DNA of 14,925 nucleotides, from the NCBI GenBank assembly GCA_026706325.1, contig JAPOYZ010000274.1, positions 1 to 14,925 of the forward strand, written 5' to 3'. This DNA comes from Candidatus Aminicenantota bacterium (GTDB lineage Bacteria; Acidobacteriota; UBA6911; RPQK01; JAJDTT01). Below, in pieces: positions 1 to 6,276 of this stretch. Every line of letters starts with the position of its first letter. Positions within the stretch are counted from its first letter, which is position 1. The position numbers and the translations under genes are program-made. The notes beneath the pieces are model-generated. The model saw only the letters and a program-made list of their open reading frames with translations, was not told the DNA's origin and did no database searches.

Positions 1-688
1 CCGGCCCTTTCAAGGAGCCTGCCGCGTCTTCGTCCTGGACCAGGCGGAAAAGATGACACGGGAAGCCGCCAACTCCATCCTCAAGACGCTTGAAGAACCG
101 GCCGAGACCAGCCGGATCATCCTGACGACGGCCTTTCCCAACCAGCTTCTCCCGACCATTCGATCCCGATGTCAAATCTTCGTTTTCCGGCCCCTGACAC
201 GCAACCAGCTCAGAAGTTACCTGGAGATCCGCTACGGAGCCGAAGAGGCTGAGCTGCGGGCGGCATTCGCCGGCGGCAGCATCGGACAAGCGCTGCAACT
301 GGACCTGGAGCAAGCCCTGCAGGACCGGGATCGGGTTCTGGCCGTGCTCCAGCAGTGGCTGTCGAACGCCTCCTTCTCCCGACTCTTCGAGGCCTGTGAG
401 GAAGAGCCCATGCGGCGTGACCTCAAGAGCAGAGACCGAGTGCGGGAGTACCTGGAAATATTGAGGCACGTGGCTGAAGACCTGTATTTCCTTCGAACCG
501 GGACCGAGTCCAGAATGGTGAACCTGGATCGCCGGGACCGGTTGCTGGAATTGGCGGAAAGCGTCGATCTGGACTGGATTCGGGATCTCCTTTACCATCT
601 GCGGGAGGCTCGCGAGGATCTGGACAGGAACGTGCAGCCCCTCTTCTGCTTCGAGACCCTCTGGTTGAAATTGGCCCGAAGGGCATGA
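1..688 (+). CDS. holB: DNA polymerase III subunit delta', C-terminal part (5'-truncated by window)
   Basis: This is the clamp-loader delta' subunit, which helps load the sliding clamp onto DNA in the replisome. The reading frame is open from base 2, so the N-terminus (including any P-loop region) lies outside the window and about 228 residues are visible. The visible part opens with a Walker-B-like strand (VFVLDQAEKMT) followed by NSILKTLEEP. Next come a sensor-1-like ILTTA strand and the IRSRCQIF segment, the SRC-type arginine motif shared by DnaX/HolB clamp-loader AAA+ proteins. The rest is helical, consistent with the lid and collar domains. Its stop codon lies 1 nt before the start of ricT; holB next to a PSP1/ricT gene is a common bacterial arrangement and supports the call. 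A DnaX (tau/gamma) assignment is unlikely because of the neighbour and because the C-terminus is short. Confidence 0.9.
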   Translation, partial: RPFQGACRVFVLDQAEKMTREAANSILKTLEEPAETSRIILTTAFPNQLLPTIRSRCQIFVFRPLTRNQLRSYLEIRYGAEEAELRAAFAGGSIGQALQLDLEQALQDRDRVLAVLQQWLSNASFSRLFEACEEEPMRRDLKSRDRVREYLEILRHVAEDLYFLRTGTESRMVNLDRRDRLLELAESVDLDWIRDLLYHLREAREDLDRNVQPLFCFETLWLKLARRA

Positions 689-689
689 C

Positions 690-1391
690 ATGTACGAATT
701 GCTCACGTTGAGATTCGGACTCCGGAAGACGATCGGCAGGTTCCTGGCGACGAACATGAGCTTTCGGGTTGGAGACCGCTGCGTGGTCTCCACCGAGCGG
801 GGCGTGGAAATGGGTATGGTTCTGGACACTCGCCAACTCGACGGCGACGGGACCAAGGAGACGACCCTGGGCAAGGCTCTGCGGCGGGCGACGGAACGGG
901 ACCTCTACCTGTACGAGAAAAAGAAGGACTGGGAAAATACAGCGTACCGTCATTGCCGCAAGCAGATCAAGGCCCACAAGCTTCCCATGAAGCTGTCCGA
1001 AGTCGAGTACATCTTCGACGGAAGCCGGGTCATCATCTACTTCACCGCGAATCGCCGGGTCGACTTTCGACGCCTGGTCAAACAGTTGGCGCGCCGGCTG
1101 AGAACCAGAATCGAAATGCGGCAAGTGGGGGCTCGGGATGAGGCCAAGCTCATCGGCGGACTCGGCTGCTGTGGCCTGGGGCAGAACTGCTCGGCTCTGT
1201 TCCTGAAGGAACTGAAGTCGGTGAGTGTGCGAACCGTCAAACGTCAGGACTTGAGAATGAGCATGAACCGGCTCTCCGGCATGTGCGGCCGGCTCAAGTG
1301 CTGTCTGAACTACGAGGTCGACACCTCCAGCCGAAGATGCAATCAACGCCGGCGTCGGCGACGGCGGGGCAAACGGCGGAGGAAAAACTGA
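690..1391 (+). CDS. ricT: PSP1 domain protein, RicT/YaaT family
   Basis: This 233-residue protein belongs to the PSP1/RicT (YaaT) family. In Bacillus subtilis, RicT works with RicA and RicF in an Fe-S-containing complex that promotes RNase Y-dependent mRNA maturation; whether the same partners exist here is not visible. The family signature is clear. GGLGCCGLGQNC (residues 157-167) is followed by GMCGRLKCCLNYE (197-209), giving Cys160, 161, 167, 199, 204 and 205 as probable cluster ligands. The N-terminus (residues 1-50) carries the usual beta-rich start with FRVGDRCVVSTERGVEMG. The C-terminus is odd: after LNYE it runs into a tail dominated by arginine and lysine (about residues 215-232, including seven consecutive Arg). 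The ATG lies 1 nt after the holB stop, so the two genes are probably co-transcribed and coupled. The protein is somewhat shorter than B. subtilis YaaT. Confidence 0.88.
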   Translation: MYELLTLRFGLRKTIGRFLATNMSFRVGDRCVVSTERGVEMGMVLDTRQLDGDGTKETTLGKALRRATERDLYLYEKKKDWENTAYRHCRKQIKAHKLPMKLSEVEYIFDGSRVIIYFTANRRVDFRRLVKQLARRLRTRIEMRQVGARDEAKLIGGLGCCGLGQNCSALFLKELKSVSVRTVKRQDLRMSMNRLSGMCGRLKCCLNYEVDTSSRRCNQRRRRRRRGKRRRKN

Positions 1392-1411
1392 TCCGGGGAA
1401 CGGTCTTCTTA

Positions 1412-1435
1412 GAAAAAGGAGCGATTTCCAATCGC
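1412..1435 (-). terminator. Possible intrinsic terminator for the small TPR gene
   Basis: Read on the minus strand, a 6-bp stem GCGATT/AATCGC with a 3-nt loop (1421-1435) is followed by TCCTTTTTC (1412-1420). It lies about 70 nt beyond the stop of the minus-strand TPR gene. The stem is short and only half GC, so this is a modest prediction. On the plus strand the same hairpin has no T-run after it, so it is not a good terminator for ricT. Confidence 0.4.
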
Positions 1436-1504
1436 CCGGTCTTGCGTCGTCGCTCTGTTGCCCGGGAGTCCGGCGGTTAGGAAACCGACGCTCTTTTCCT
1501 TTCT

Positions 1505-1927
1505 TCAGTCGGCCCCGCTACCCAGCTTCTGTTGCAGAAGCTTCGCCCGGCGCTCGAATTCGGGAGCCTTCTTGGAATCCGGCGCGGCCTTGAGAAAATC
1601 CCGGCACGCCTGGATCGCCTGGTCGTAGCGGGCCATGGTCTCGAGGGTCCGGACCAGTTTCTCGTAACCCTTGGGCCATTCGGGACCGTAGAGAATCGCT
1701 TCCCGGTAGCGGACTTCAGCCGCCTTGTAGTTCTCCCGTTTGTAGTAGAAATTTCCGATCTCCACGGCCTTGCGGGCCTTGTCCGGATCGGGCTCGGGAG
1801 GGACCTCCTCCTGCTCCTGCGCGGAGGCGTCATCCGCTCGAATCAGGACCGGTTTGCGCCCCAATCTCCGGTCTTGCAGGGGCAGCGTCAATGCAAGTAG
1901 CAAAAGGGGGTAGGTGAGGGCCCTCAT
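1505..1927 (-). CDS. Small exported TPR-like protein
   Basis: This 140-residue protein has unknown specific function. Residues 1-17 form a hydrophobic segment after a single Arg (MRALTYPLLLLALTLPL), which looks like a signal peptide or anchor. No lipobox cysteine is present. An acidic, proline-rich linker (about 36-48) follows. Two TPR-like helix pairs come next, at about residues 49-83 (EIGNFYYKRENYKAAEVRYREAI) and 84-118 (LETMARYDQAIQACRDFLKAAP). The first repeat resembles those of BamD/YfiO-type proteins (FYYKR.NY.AA..RY..AI), but the protein is far too short to be BamD. A periplasmic protein-interaction role is likely. The ATG start is the only good candidate, and no Shine-Dalgarno sequence precedes it. 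The predicted promoter would leave a 5' leader of only about 7 nt. The gene is convergent with ricT and divergent from hfq. Confidence 0.7.
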   Translation of the reverse strand: MRALTYPLLLLALTLPLQDRRLGRKPVLIRADDASAQEQEEVPPEPDPDKARKAVEIGNFYYKRENYKAAEVRYREAILYGPEWPKGYEKLVRTLETMARYDQAIQACRDFLKAAPDSKKAPEFERRAKLLQQKLGSGAD

Positions 1928-1940
1928 ACTGCCGAAACCC

Positions 1941-1970
1941 AGTCTATTTGCGGGTGTCCCTTCTTGTCAA
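1941..1970 (-). promoter_or_regulatory. Predicted sigma70-type promoter of the small TPR gene
   Basis: On the minus strand a consensus -35 box TTGACA (1965-1970) is separated by 18 nt from TAGACT (1941-1946). Transcription would begin near 1934, only about 7 nt upstream of the ATG at 1927, giving a nearly leaderless mRNA. This fits the absence of a ribosome-binding site. Its -35 box overlaps that of the opposing hfq promoter. Confidence 0.5.
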
Positions 1971-1992
1971 AAACAGGCATTTGTGCTAGTCT
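1964..1992 (+). promoter_or_regulatory. Predicted extended -10 promoter of hfq
   Basis: TTGTCA (1964-1969), a 17-nt spacer and TAGTCT (1987-1992) preceded by TGC form an extended -10 type promoter facing hfq. Transcription would start near 1999, leaving a leader of about 90 nt. The -10 hexamer itself is weak (3 of 6 consensus positions), so the prediction depends on the spacing, the TG extension and the location. Confidence 0.42.
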
Positions 1993-2010
1993 ATGTGAGA
2001 CAGCACTTTT
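1983..2010 (+). repeat. Imperfect inverted repeat over the hfq -10 region
   Basis: GTGCT-A-GTCT, loop ATGTG, then AGAC-AGCAC (1983-2006) forms a 9-bp stem with a single bulged A, followed by TTTT (2007-2010). Because it covers the predicted -10 box and start point, it could be an operator. If transcription came from further upstream it could instead act as a terminator or attenuator-like hairpin. The sequence alone does not decide between these. Confidence 0.4.
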
Positions 2011-2090
2011 AGAGAATCTCCTCTCTCTTATTGGTCCTTTTCATTTCAACCACAATACGAGAGCAAGACTCAGCCTAGGATGAGGTCACC

Positions 2091-2423
2091 ATGGTTAACC
2101 GGAAACTGATACGACCCTCGCTTTCGGGTTTGCGCGAGCAGAATTCCAACAAGTACTCCGATGGCCCGAAGCGGCGGGTTCCGCCCGAACAGACCAACGC
2201 GGAGCAGTATTACTACCTGAAGCAGATGACGGGGAAAACCCCCATGGTGGTGCGACTCATCGACGGAGAGGAGATCCGGGGAGTCATCGAATGGTACGAC
2301 CGCAACTGCATCAAAGTGAACCGCGAGACCGAGCCGAATCTCCTGATCCCCAAGAACGTGATCAAGTACATCTTCAAGCAGTATGAAGACAAGCCGGGGC
2401 TGGGTCCCAGACGCCGCGTCTGA
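2091..2423 (+). CDS. hfq: RNA chaperone Hfq, divergent form with N-terminal extension
   Basis: This is a 110-residue Sm-like RNA chaperone, expected to form a ring that pairs small RNAs with mRNAs. The core runs from about residue 37 to 98. A short N-terminal helix (AEQYYYLKQMTGKTP) corresponds to the helix before the Sm fold in E. coli Hfq. Sm1 strands follow (MVVRLIDGEEIRGVIEWYDRNCIKV), then an Sm2-like segment (NLLIPKNVIKYIF). The usual Sm2 YKHA motif is IPKNV here, so the lysine (K88) is kept but the histidine is replaced by Asn89. A 30-odd residue basic extension precedes the core, and a short GPRRR tail ends the protein. From memory, Hfq proteins of Acidobacteria share the YYYLKQM..KTPMVV pattern. 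The ATG is preceded by a purine-rich GGATGAGG. The stop lies 1 nt from the convergent Fic-fold gene. Confidence 0.8.
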   Translation: MVNRKLIRPSLSGLREQNSNKYSDGPKRRVPPEQTNAEQYYYLKQMTGKTPMVVRLIDGEEIRGVIEWYDRNCIKVNRETEPNLLIPKNVIKYIFKQYEDKPGLGPRRRV

Positions 2424-2424
2424 G

Positions 2425-3075
2425 TCAGGAGGCCTCAACATCAAGCCCCATATTATAGGCCCGTCCCAGGGCCTGAAGATTCAGATTCACCAGATCTTCC
2501 GTCCTGAATTCCAGACCGGCCTCGAGCGCCCGGGCGAACTCGCCGGCGTCCGCAAACCTGTAGGCGGGCAGGAGATAGCCCTGCGCCAGCAGGAACCAGT
2601 GGGCGAGCAGTGAAACCGAGACCTCCGTCCCCTCCCCGAACGGATAGATTTCGTGGAGGCGGACCTGGGTCACCGTGACCTGCTCCACGACGTGCATCTG
2701 GGCGAAGCCCGGACTGGAGGTCCACTCGAAGAACCGGTCCAGGGCCGGCCCCACCGCCCCCGGTTCGAGCGGTGCGTGAGCGGGAAACAAGGGCTTGGCG
2801 GGGACCAGGCGCAGTCCCGCCTTCGTCCCGGGGATGACGGCGTCGCGCAAGGCAATCAGACCGTCGAGATCGGGACCCCTCCCGCCGCGAGCCGCCTGCA
2901 ACAAAAACCGGAATCCACCGCTGACGACCGGCTCCGCCAATCCACCCCGGAAGGCCTCGAACTCCACCAATCCGGGTAGAATCCGCTGCCGGAGCAGTTC
3001 GCGCGAATCTGAATTCCCGGCTTCGAGAAGCTCTTTCTTTCGCGCCAGAGCGGCAAACCGGAGAGCCGTCCTCAC
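2425..3075 (-). CDS. Fic-fold protein with degenerate catalytic motif (pseudo-Fic)
   Basis: This 216-residue protein resembles Fic-domain enzymes, which usually transfer AMP or other nucleotide moieties to proteins. Helices in the Fic order are visible: LDGLIALRDAVIPGTKAGLR (70-89), then a flap-like LFPAHAPLEPGAVGPALDRF (96-115). The motif region is LHEIYPFGEGTEVSVSLL (140-157), followed by a hydrophobic helix and GYLLP (166-170). The canonical motif HPFx[D/E]GNGRxxR reads YPFGEGTEVSVS. The catalytic His is Tyr144 and the NGR anion-binding loop is Thr-Glu-Val, while Pro145, Phe146, Glu148 and Gly149 remain. Standard AMP transfer is therefore unlikely. The start is uncertain. GTG at 3075 is chosen because GGGG lies just upstream and the frame has no closer in-frame start behind pepA. 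No antitoxin-like partner or inhibitory helix is apparent. It is the last gene of the minus-strand run. Confidence 0.62.
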   Translation of the reverse strand: MRTALRFAALARKKELLEAGNSDSRELLRQRILPGLVEFEAFRGGLAEPVVSGGFRFLLQAARGGRGPDLDGLIALRDAVIPGTKAGLRLVPAKPLFPAHAPLEPGAVGPALDRFFEWTSSPGFAQMHVVEQVTVTQVRLHEIYPFGEGTEVSVSLLAHWFLLAQGYLLPAYRFADAGEFARALEAGLEFRTEDLVNLNLQALGRAYNMGLDVEAS

Positions 3076-3137
3076 CGAATTCCCCGGACTCGGGCCAATC
3101 CCGCGAGACGGCGAACGGCCAGCATCTGACGTTTCAT
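3072..3137 (-). other. 21-codon ORF between pepA and the Fic-fold gene
   Basis: An ATG that overlaps the pepA stop codon (ATGA at 3134-3137) opens a 21-codon frame starting MKRQMLAVRRLAG. Its TGA (3072-3074) overlaps the GTG chosen as the start of the Fic-fold gene. It could be a coupling or leader peptide. It could also be the true N-terminus of the Fic-fold protein, separated from it by a frameshift or sequencing error. Nothing in the peptide identifies a function. Confidence 0.3.
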
Positions 3138-4624
3138 GAATCCGGGTGAAGTGACGCCAACTCAACCATGGTCCGCACTCCGAAGCCGGTGGGACCCTTG
3201 TTGGCGCCACCCTCCTGAAACATGTCGACACCGGCCATGTCGATGTGACACCAGGGCGTATCGCCGACGAATTCCTGGAGGAACTTGGCCGCCGTGACGG
3301 CGCCGGCCGCCCGCTTGCCCACGTTCTTGATGTCGGCAATATGACTGTCCAGGAGCGCGCGGTACTCGTCGTCGAGGGGCAGCCGCCAGAACTTCTCCCC
3401 GGCCCTGTCCGAGGCCCGGAAAAAGCACTCCGCCAGCCGGTCATCATTGGAAAACAGGCCGGCCCGGACATTTCCCAGGGCGATGACGCAGGCGCCGGTG
3501 AGCGTGGCGATGTCCACCATGCAGGCCGGATTCAAACGTCGGGCATAGTGCATGGCATCGGCAAGAATCAGCCGGCCCTCTGCATCCGTGTTGAGAACCT
3601 CGATGGTCTTTCCCGACATGGAACGGACCACGTCGCCGGGACGCTGGGCCCGTCCGCTGGGCATATTCTCGACGGCCGGCAGGATGCCCACCACGTTCTT
3701 GCGCAACCGCAACTGGGAGACGGCCTTCATGGCGGCGAGAACGGCACAGGCTCCCGCCTTGTCCGCCTTCATCTCCTCCATTCCCTGGGAGGTCTTCAGG
3801 GAGAGCCCCCCGCTGTCGAAGGTCACCCCCTTGCCGATCAGGACCACCGGTTGCGCGCCGTCGTCCTCGGCGCCGAAATGCTTGAGGACGATCATTCTGG
3901 CCGGCTCGTCACTCCCCCGGGCCACGGCCAGGAGGGCCCCCATGCCCTCCTCCTCCATGGCCGGCTCGTCCAGAATCTCGATCTGCAGACCCGACTTCTC
4001 GGCGATCGAGCGCGCTTCCTCCGCCAGCCGCGCGGGACTGATCAGATTCCCGGGCTGGTTGACCAGGGAACGGGCCAGATTCGTGGCCTCGCCAAGCACC
4101 TGACCGCGGTTCAAGGCGTCCTGCAACTCAGTCTTGCGCGCCGGATCACCGGAGCAGAATAGCGCCTGGCCGATCTTCGTCCGGCTTCGGTCCCGGGTCT
4201 TGTATTCGTCCGGTCCGTAGCTCCCGATGACCAGCCCCTCGGCACACGCCTGGATCGAGAGGGTGGAATCCGTTGCATCCCAGCCAGCGACGGCAATGGA
4301 TTCGACGTCGGAGCCCCGAAATTTGCGCACCACTTGAACCATGCGGTCGCGGAGCCGGGCGCCGTCGCAATTGCCGCGGCGTCCGGCTCCCAGAAGGACC
4401 AGGCGTTTCGCCGAGATGTCTGCGGGCCGGTGAATCACCAGGATGTCGCCATTGGCCCCCGTCCACTCTCCACTGGCGGTCAAATCCGCCAGCAGGCCAT
4501 CCATGCGTTCATCCGCCGACCGGTTCAGCCGGCCGGACTCCTCCTCCCGATGGAGAATCAGCACCACGGCGTCGCAGTCCAGGCGATGCCAACTCGAATC
4601 GACCACTCCAAATTCCATGCTCAT
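3134..4624 (-). CDS. pepA: Leucyl (cytosol) aminopeptidase, M17 family
   Basis: This 496-residue cytosolic metallo-aminopeptidase removes N-terminal residues from peptides and takes part in peptide turnover; PepA in E. coli also binds DNA. All catalytic positions of the M17 family are present with the spacing of bovine lens aminopeptidase: Lys265, Asp270, Lys277, Asp288, Asp347, Glu349 and Arg351. The signature NTDAEGRLILAD (345-356) and the preceding KGVTFDSGG (265-273) are intact. The N-terminal domain is the poorly conserved M17 macro-like domain, and the junction LVNQPGNLISP (187-197) is typical. Length is normal for the family. Its ATG overlaps the smpB stop as ATGA, and its own TGA overlaps another ATG downstream, so it sits in a translationally coupled run smpB-pepA-Fic-fold gene. 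Confidence 0.95.
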   Translation of the reverse strand: MSMEFGVVDSSWHRLDCDAVVLILHREEESGRLNRSADERMDGLLADLTASGEWTGANGDILVIHRPADISAKRLVLLGAGRRGNCDGARLRDRMVQVVRKFRGSDVESIAVAGWDATDSTLSIQACAEGLVIGSYGPDEYKTRDRSRTKIGQALFCSGDPARKTELQDALNRGQVLGEATNLARSLVNQPGNLISPARLAEEARSIAEKSGLQIEILDEPAMEEEGMGALLAVARGSDEPARMIVLKHFGAEDDGAQPVVLIGKGVTFDSGGLSLKTSQGMEEMKADKAGACAVLAAMKAVSQLRLRKNVVGILPAVENMPSGRAQRPGDVVRSMSGKTIEVLNTDAEGRLILADAMHYARRLNPACMVDIATLTGACVIALGNVRAGLFSNDDRLAECFFRASDRAGEKFWRLPLDDEYRALLDSHIADIKNVGKRAAGAVTAAKFLQEFVGDTPWCHIDMAGVDMFQEGGANKGPTGFGVRTMVELASLHPDS

Positions 4625-5070
4625 CGACGCTTCAACTCCTGTGCCATGTCCCGGTCGACGGCGCGGCGCCGGGCCGCCTCCCGTTTGTCATAGAGACGTT
4701 TTCCTCGAGCGACCCCCAGCTCGAGCTTTGCCCTTCCCTTTTCAAAATAGAGCGCCAGCGGGACCAGGGTGAATCCCTTGTGGGCGACGGCGCCCGTCAA
4801 CCGGTTGATCTCTCTTCGGTGCAGCAACAGCTTCCGGGGCCTCAAGGGTTCGTGATTGGCCAAGTTGCCGTGACGGTAGGGCCCGATGTGGCAATTCTCC
4901 AACCAGACTTCGCCATCCCTGATCCTGGCATAACTGTCGGAAAGGCTCACCTGATGGTCGCGGATCGCCTTGATCTCGGTCCCCAGCAGCACCATTCCGG
5001 CCTGGTACCTCTCCCGGATCTCATAGTTGTGGAAGGCCTTCCTGTTTCTGGTCACCGAACCGCGGCTCAC
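4621..5070 (-). CDS. smpB: SsrA-binding protein SmpB
   Basis: This 149-residue protein binds tmRNA and delivers it to stalled ribosomes in trans-translation. The family pattern is clear throughout. NRKAFHNYEIRERYQAGMVLLGTEIKAIR (residues 9-37) begins the beta-barrel. SLSDSYARIRDGEVWLENCHIGPY follows in the middle, then RPRKLLLHRREI and KGFTLVPLALYFEKGRAKLELGVARGK. The C-terminal basic tail KREAARRRAVDRDMAQELKRR is the part that enters the decoding site. Length is normal. The start is GTG, supported by GGAGG (5075-5079) four bases upstream. The last bases overlap the pepA start (ATGA). A 79-nt spacer separates it from rfbB. The tmRNA gene ssrA, often near smpB, was not seen in the window. Confidence 0.96.
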   Translation of the reverse strand: MSRGSVTRNRKAFHNYEIRERYQAGMVLLGTEIKAIRDHQVSLSDSYARIRDGEVWLENCHIGPYRHGNLANHEPLRPRKLLLHRREINRLTGAVAHKGFTLVPLALYFEKGRAKLELGVARGKRLYDKREAARRRAVDRDMAQELKRR

Positions 5071-5074
5071 GAAT

Positions 5075-5079
5075 CCTCC
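5075..5079 (-). promoter_or_regulatory. Ribosome-binding site of smpB
   Basis: GGAGG on the minus strand lies four bases before the GTG at 5070, which supports this non-ATG start over the in-frame GTG five codons further in. Confidence 0.6.
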
Positions 5080-5149
5080 AACAGTGCGAACCGAGCACTC
5101 CGCAGCATGGCTTCAAGGGCTGCCGGCTAGGAGCCTGCGCCGCAGACCC

Positions 5150-6175
5150 CTAAAGGCTGGACAGCGTCCGGTCCCGGTTCCCGTAGACCATGCGGTAGTA
5201 GTGCCGGTAGTCGCCGCTTCGAACCCCGTCCACCCATTGGGGATGATCGCGGTACCACCGCACCGTCTCGTCCAACCCTTCCTCGAAGGAAATCCGCGGA
5301 GACCATCCCAACTCCAGCCGCAGACGACTGCTGTCCACGGCGTATCTCCGGTCGTGGGCCGGCCGGTCGGCCACGAAGGAGATCAGGTCTTCAGACTTTC
5401 CCAGGATACCAAGGATTCGGCGCGCCACTTCCAGGTTGGTCCGTTCCCCGTGAGCTCCGATGTTGTAGACCGCCCCCTCCCGGCCCTTGAGCAGTATCGC
5501 CTCCAGGGCCCGGCAATGGTCCAGGACATGGATCCAGTCCCGGGTATACAGACCGTCTCCGTACAAGGGGAGCGGTTCATCGTCCAGCGCGTTGGAGACC
5601 ATCAGGGGAATCAGCTTCTCCGGAAATTGATAGGGACCGTAGTTGTTCCCGCAACGGGTCGTAACCACGCCGAGGCCATAGGTGCGGTGGTAAGCCCTGG
5701 CCAGCAGGTCGGCGGCCGCTTTGCTGGCGGCATAGGGACTGTTGGGAGCCAGCGGAGAATCCTCCGTGAACTCTCCGCCGCCGGGCAGCGAACCGTAAAC
5801 CTCGTCGGTGGACACGTGGATGAAACGGGAAACCCCGTTGCGGCGCGCCGCCTCCAACAGGTTCTGGGTACCCAGAACGTTGGTGCGGACAAACGCGGAA
5901 GCATCCAGAATGCTCCGGTCCACGTGGCTCTCGGCGGCGAAATGGACAATGGCGTCGATTCCGGGATCCAGAGCTCCGGCCACCTGCTGCCTGGAGGCAA
6001 TGTCGCCCCGGATGAAGTGGTAGTCGTCGCCGGCTCCCAGACCGGCCAGGTTCCGGAGGTTCCCGGCGTAGGTGAGGAGATCGAAATTGACGACTTGATA
6101 GCCGCGGCGGCTCAGAATGTGGCGGATGAAATTCGAGCCGATGAAGCCTGCTCCACCGGTGACCAACAATTTCAT
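5150..6175 (-). CDS. rfbB: dTDP-glucose 4,6-dehydratase
   Basis: This 341-residue extended short-chain dehydrogenase converts dTDP-glucose to dTDP-4-keto-6-deoxyglucose, the branch-point for dTDP-rhamnose and other deoxysugars. The NAD-binding loop TGGAGFIGS lies at residues 6-14. The dehydratase-specific STDEVYG (122-128) supplies Thr123, Asp124 and Glu125, and YAASK (148-152) supplies the Tyr/Lys pair. Further RmlB hallmarks include HFAAESHVDRSI, RCGNNYGPYQFPEKLIPL, GDGLYTRDWIHVLDHC and YNIGAHGERTN. Length is normal. It follows the thymidylyltransferase gene by 101 nt. No rfbC or rfbD lies in the window, so the final sugar cannot be named. No strong Shine-Dalgarno sequence precedes the ATG. 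Confidence 0.94.
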   Translation of the reverse strand: MKLLVTGGAGFIGSNFIRHILSRRGYQVVNFDLLTYAGNLRNLAGLGAGDDYHFIRGDIASRQQVAGALDPGIDAIVHFAAESHVDRSILDASAFVRTNVLGTQNLLEAARRNGVSRFIHVSTDEVYGSLPGGGEFTEDSPLAPNSPYAASKAAADLLARAYHRTYGLGVVTTRCGNNYGPYQFPEKLIPLMVSNALDDEPLPLYGDGLYTRDWIHVLDHCRALEAILLKGREGAVYNIGAHGERTNLEVARRILGILGKSEDLISFVADRPAHDRRYAVDSSRLRLELGWSPRISFEEGLDETVRWYRDHPQWVDGVRSGDYRHYYRMVYGNRDRTLSSL

Positions 6176-6276
6176 CTGAAGCCACCACTCAAGAAAACCG
6201 AATCCCGATCGTGTTTCCGGTCTCGGCGCCGGTCCACGTTTCTCAGGGGTTCACACGGGAGATTCCGCACGGGATG

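Noticed and set aside
423..1346. A 307-codon minus-strand frame opposite holB and ricT
   Set aside because: It is fully antisense to two confidently assigned genes and has no domain-like pattern.
2011..2026. AGAGA...TCTCT inverted repeat in the hfq leader
   Set aside because: It has only 5 bp and sits in a CT-rich stretch where such matches are expected. There is too little to call a regulatory element.
3138..3471. The upstream extension of the pseudo-Fic frame to an ATG at 3471
   Set aside because: This would overlap pepA by over 300 nt out of frame. The extension reads like a shadow of pepA (Ser, Arg and Pro rich) and not like a Fic N-terminus.
6176..6276. Spacer between rfbA and rfbB searched for a small RNA or promoter
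   Set aside because: Only short GC matches (CCGG...CCGG) and a repeated TCCCGTG were seen. There is no convincing promoter, terminator or structured RNA.
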